A program made the translations under genes and the position numbers. Below, piece after piece: positions 32,429 through 33,060 of a stretch of DNA of 33,060 bases (position 1 is its first letter; each line of letters opens with the position of its first letter). Below the pieces are notes generated by a model. That model was not told the origin of the DNA. It did no database searches and was given only the letters and a program-made list of their open reading frames with translations. The stretch is from an uncultured Merdimonas sp. Its GTDB lineage: Bacteria; Bacillota; Clostridia; Lachnospirales; Lachnospiraceae. Location: NCBI GenBank assembly GCA_944378225.1, contig CALWGE010000027.1, forward strand, positions 1 to 33,060, given 5' to 3'.

Positions 32429-32527
32429 ATGCAAAATATTAAAATTCCATCTCATTTCACCATAATCCAAAATCGTGAATACGTTCTTGAATTCAAATCC
32501 CAAATTCCATTACTGGCGTATCACTGA
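32429..32527 (+). CDS. Possible 32-residue peptide on the plus strand
   Basis: In the 200-base gap upstream of the late regulator, the plus strand has GGAGG six bases before an ATG opening a 32-codon frame (MQNIKIPSHFTIIQNREYVL...). A TGG-TACAAT extended -10 lies just ahead, but it is so close that the transcript would begin at the ribosome binding site. No family is recognised. Confidence 0.2.
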   Translation: MQNIKIPSHFTIIQNREYVLEFKSQIPLLAYH

Positions 32528-32772
32528 GAATTATGGCTTATATATCCTTGCTCATAAATACCAAAAATCTCATACCTATCATAAACAATGTTCTGGAACT
32601 GACCCAAATTCTCTCCTACGATATACCCTTCGTCATGATAAGGCTTTCCAAATAATGATAAAATCTTAAATGCACCTTTTCCTCCTTTCTCCGGCCCCGA
32701 AGGGCCGGAACTGACAATCAAGTCCATGGTTAAAAAATCCGATGTCTCGTGATATATTATTGGAGATACCAA
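32521..32772 (-). CDS. Hypothetical protein, weakly supported
   Basis: An 83-residue frame opened by TTG (32772) only two to three bases after GGAGG; an internal ATG at 32727 has no ribosome binding site. A strong hairpin (CCGGCCC-TTCG-GGGCCGG, near 32691-32708) lies inside the frame and is followed by GGAGG. The sequence after it (FKILSLFGKPYHDEGYIVGE, then NLGQFQNIVYDRYEIFGIYE) has plausible codon use. It could be the degraded or leader form of an early phage gene; no family is recognised. Confidence 0.3.
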   Translation of the reverse strand: MVSPIIYHETSDFLTMDLIVSSGPSGPEKGGKGAFKILSLFGKPYHDEGYIVGENLGQFQNIVYDRYEIFGIYEQGYISHNSQ

Positions 32773-32787
32773 TCCCTCCGGAATGGC

Positions 32788-32982
32788 TTAATTCTTCTGA
32801 TCCGTGTCCTGCTGCCGATGCGGCGCAAGCTCCGTTCCTTCAAACGCTGGCCGATGGAAAATTTCCCTTGCTCGCCTTGTCTTCCGGTCGTTTCGTTCCC
32901 CCATGGCCTGCATCAATTCCATCTTTTTATCATCTGCCAGCTTCAAAGCATGAAGCTCCTTCGTGTTCTTTCTCTTTCTCAT
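32788..32982 (-). CDS. Small basic phage protein (unknown)
   Basis: 64 residues from ATG 32982 with GAGGAG seven bases upstream; strongly basic (MRKRKNTKELHALKLADDKK, GERNDRKTRRAREIF). It begins inside the 3' end of the preceding gene (53-base overlap), which suggests co-translation. The basic character would fit nucleic-acid contact, but no family is recognised. Confidence 0.5.
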   Translation of the reverse strand: MRKRKNTKELHALKLADDKKMELMQAMGERNDRKTRRAREIFHRPAFEGTELAPHRQQDTDQKN

Positions 32983-33060
32983 TCTCTGACTCCTCAAAAA
33001 TATAATTCTGGCCAAAAACCTTCATGAATTTTTCATGACCATATATTTCTTCAAATGCCT
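32930..33060 (-). CDS. 3' end of an early phage gene (cut by window edge)
   Basis: The minus strand is open from the right edge to a TGA at 32930-32932, encoding a 42-residue C-terminus: AFEEIYGHEKFMKVFGQNYI, then a Glu/Lys-rich tail ending CFEAGR. The frame overlaps the start of the next gene, as is common in phage operons. Too little is visible to name it. Confidence 0.45.
   Translation of the reverse strand, partial: AFEEIYGHEKFMKVFGQNYIFEESENEKEKEHEGASCFEAGR

Noticed and set aside
32691-32708. Perfect CCGGCCC/GGGCCGG hairpin considered as a terminator
   Set aside because: Neither side is followed by a T-run; on the minus strand it is followed by GGAGG, so it is more likely a translation-control or spacer hairpin.
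1-33060. CRISPR arrays, tRNA and rRNA genes
   Set aside because: I saw no regularly spaced repeats of CRISPR type and no cloverleaf or rRNA-like segments anywhere in the window.

Overview
The window reads as part of the chromosome of an anaerobic spore-forming Firmicute, most likely a clostridial gut bacterium of the Lachnospiraceae type. The evidence is the long pyruvate kinase with a C-terminal PEP-utiliser domain, the CotJC-like spore coat/Mn-catalase gene, the strong GGAGG ribosome binding sites and moderate GC. About 7.6 kb of host DNA is followed by about 25 kb of prophage that runs off the right edge.

Host part (1-7.65 kb). On the minus strand, a TTGACG-N18-TATAAT promoter drives pyk, followed by mutS and the start of mutL (cut by the left edge). 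A separate minus-strand lysA (diaminopimelate decarboxylase) ends in an intrinsic terminator and is divergent from a LysR-type regulator on the plus strand. The LysR gene converges on, and overlaps, a cotJC-like gene that has lost its first ~30 codons exactly where the foreign DNA begins.

Junction (7.6-10.05 kb). This stretch holds AT-rich non-coding DNA, an internally deleted IS1182-type element with both terminal inverted repeats, and an AT-rich gene with its own promoter for a membrane-anchored, coiled-coil protein (a moron-like cargo gene). It ends at the terminator of the phage late operon.

Prophage (10.05-33.06 kb). A siphovirus of the SPP1/HK97-capsid kind lies wholly on the minus strand, so transcription runs right to left. 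In that order it carries: early-gene remnants at the right edge; a sigma-region-4-like late regulator; a control region with three 9-bp-spaced direct repeats, a TATAAT box and a GC-rich structured leader; three accessory or virion-surface genes; terS; terL; portal; a small protein; a MuF-type minor head protein fused to an HExxH zincin domain; a 59-aa candidate immunity protein; a terminator; scaffold; major capsid; head-tail connectors; major tail protein; two tail chaperones overlapping at a G-run (probable programmed frameshift); a zinc-ribbon protein; tape measure; distal tail and baseplate proteins; an InlB-repeat tail fibre; and a lysis cassette (CmpB-like membrane protein, XhlA-like protein, r1t-type holin, amidase with two SPOR repeats). 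The integrase, repressor and replication genes lie outside the window.

The most notable points are the MuF-zincin toxin-like fusion with its adjacent small gene, the interruption of a sporulation gene by the prophage end, and the late-promoter control region.
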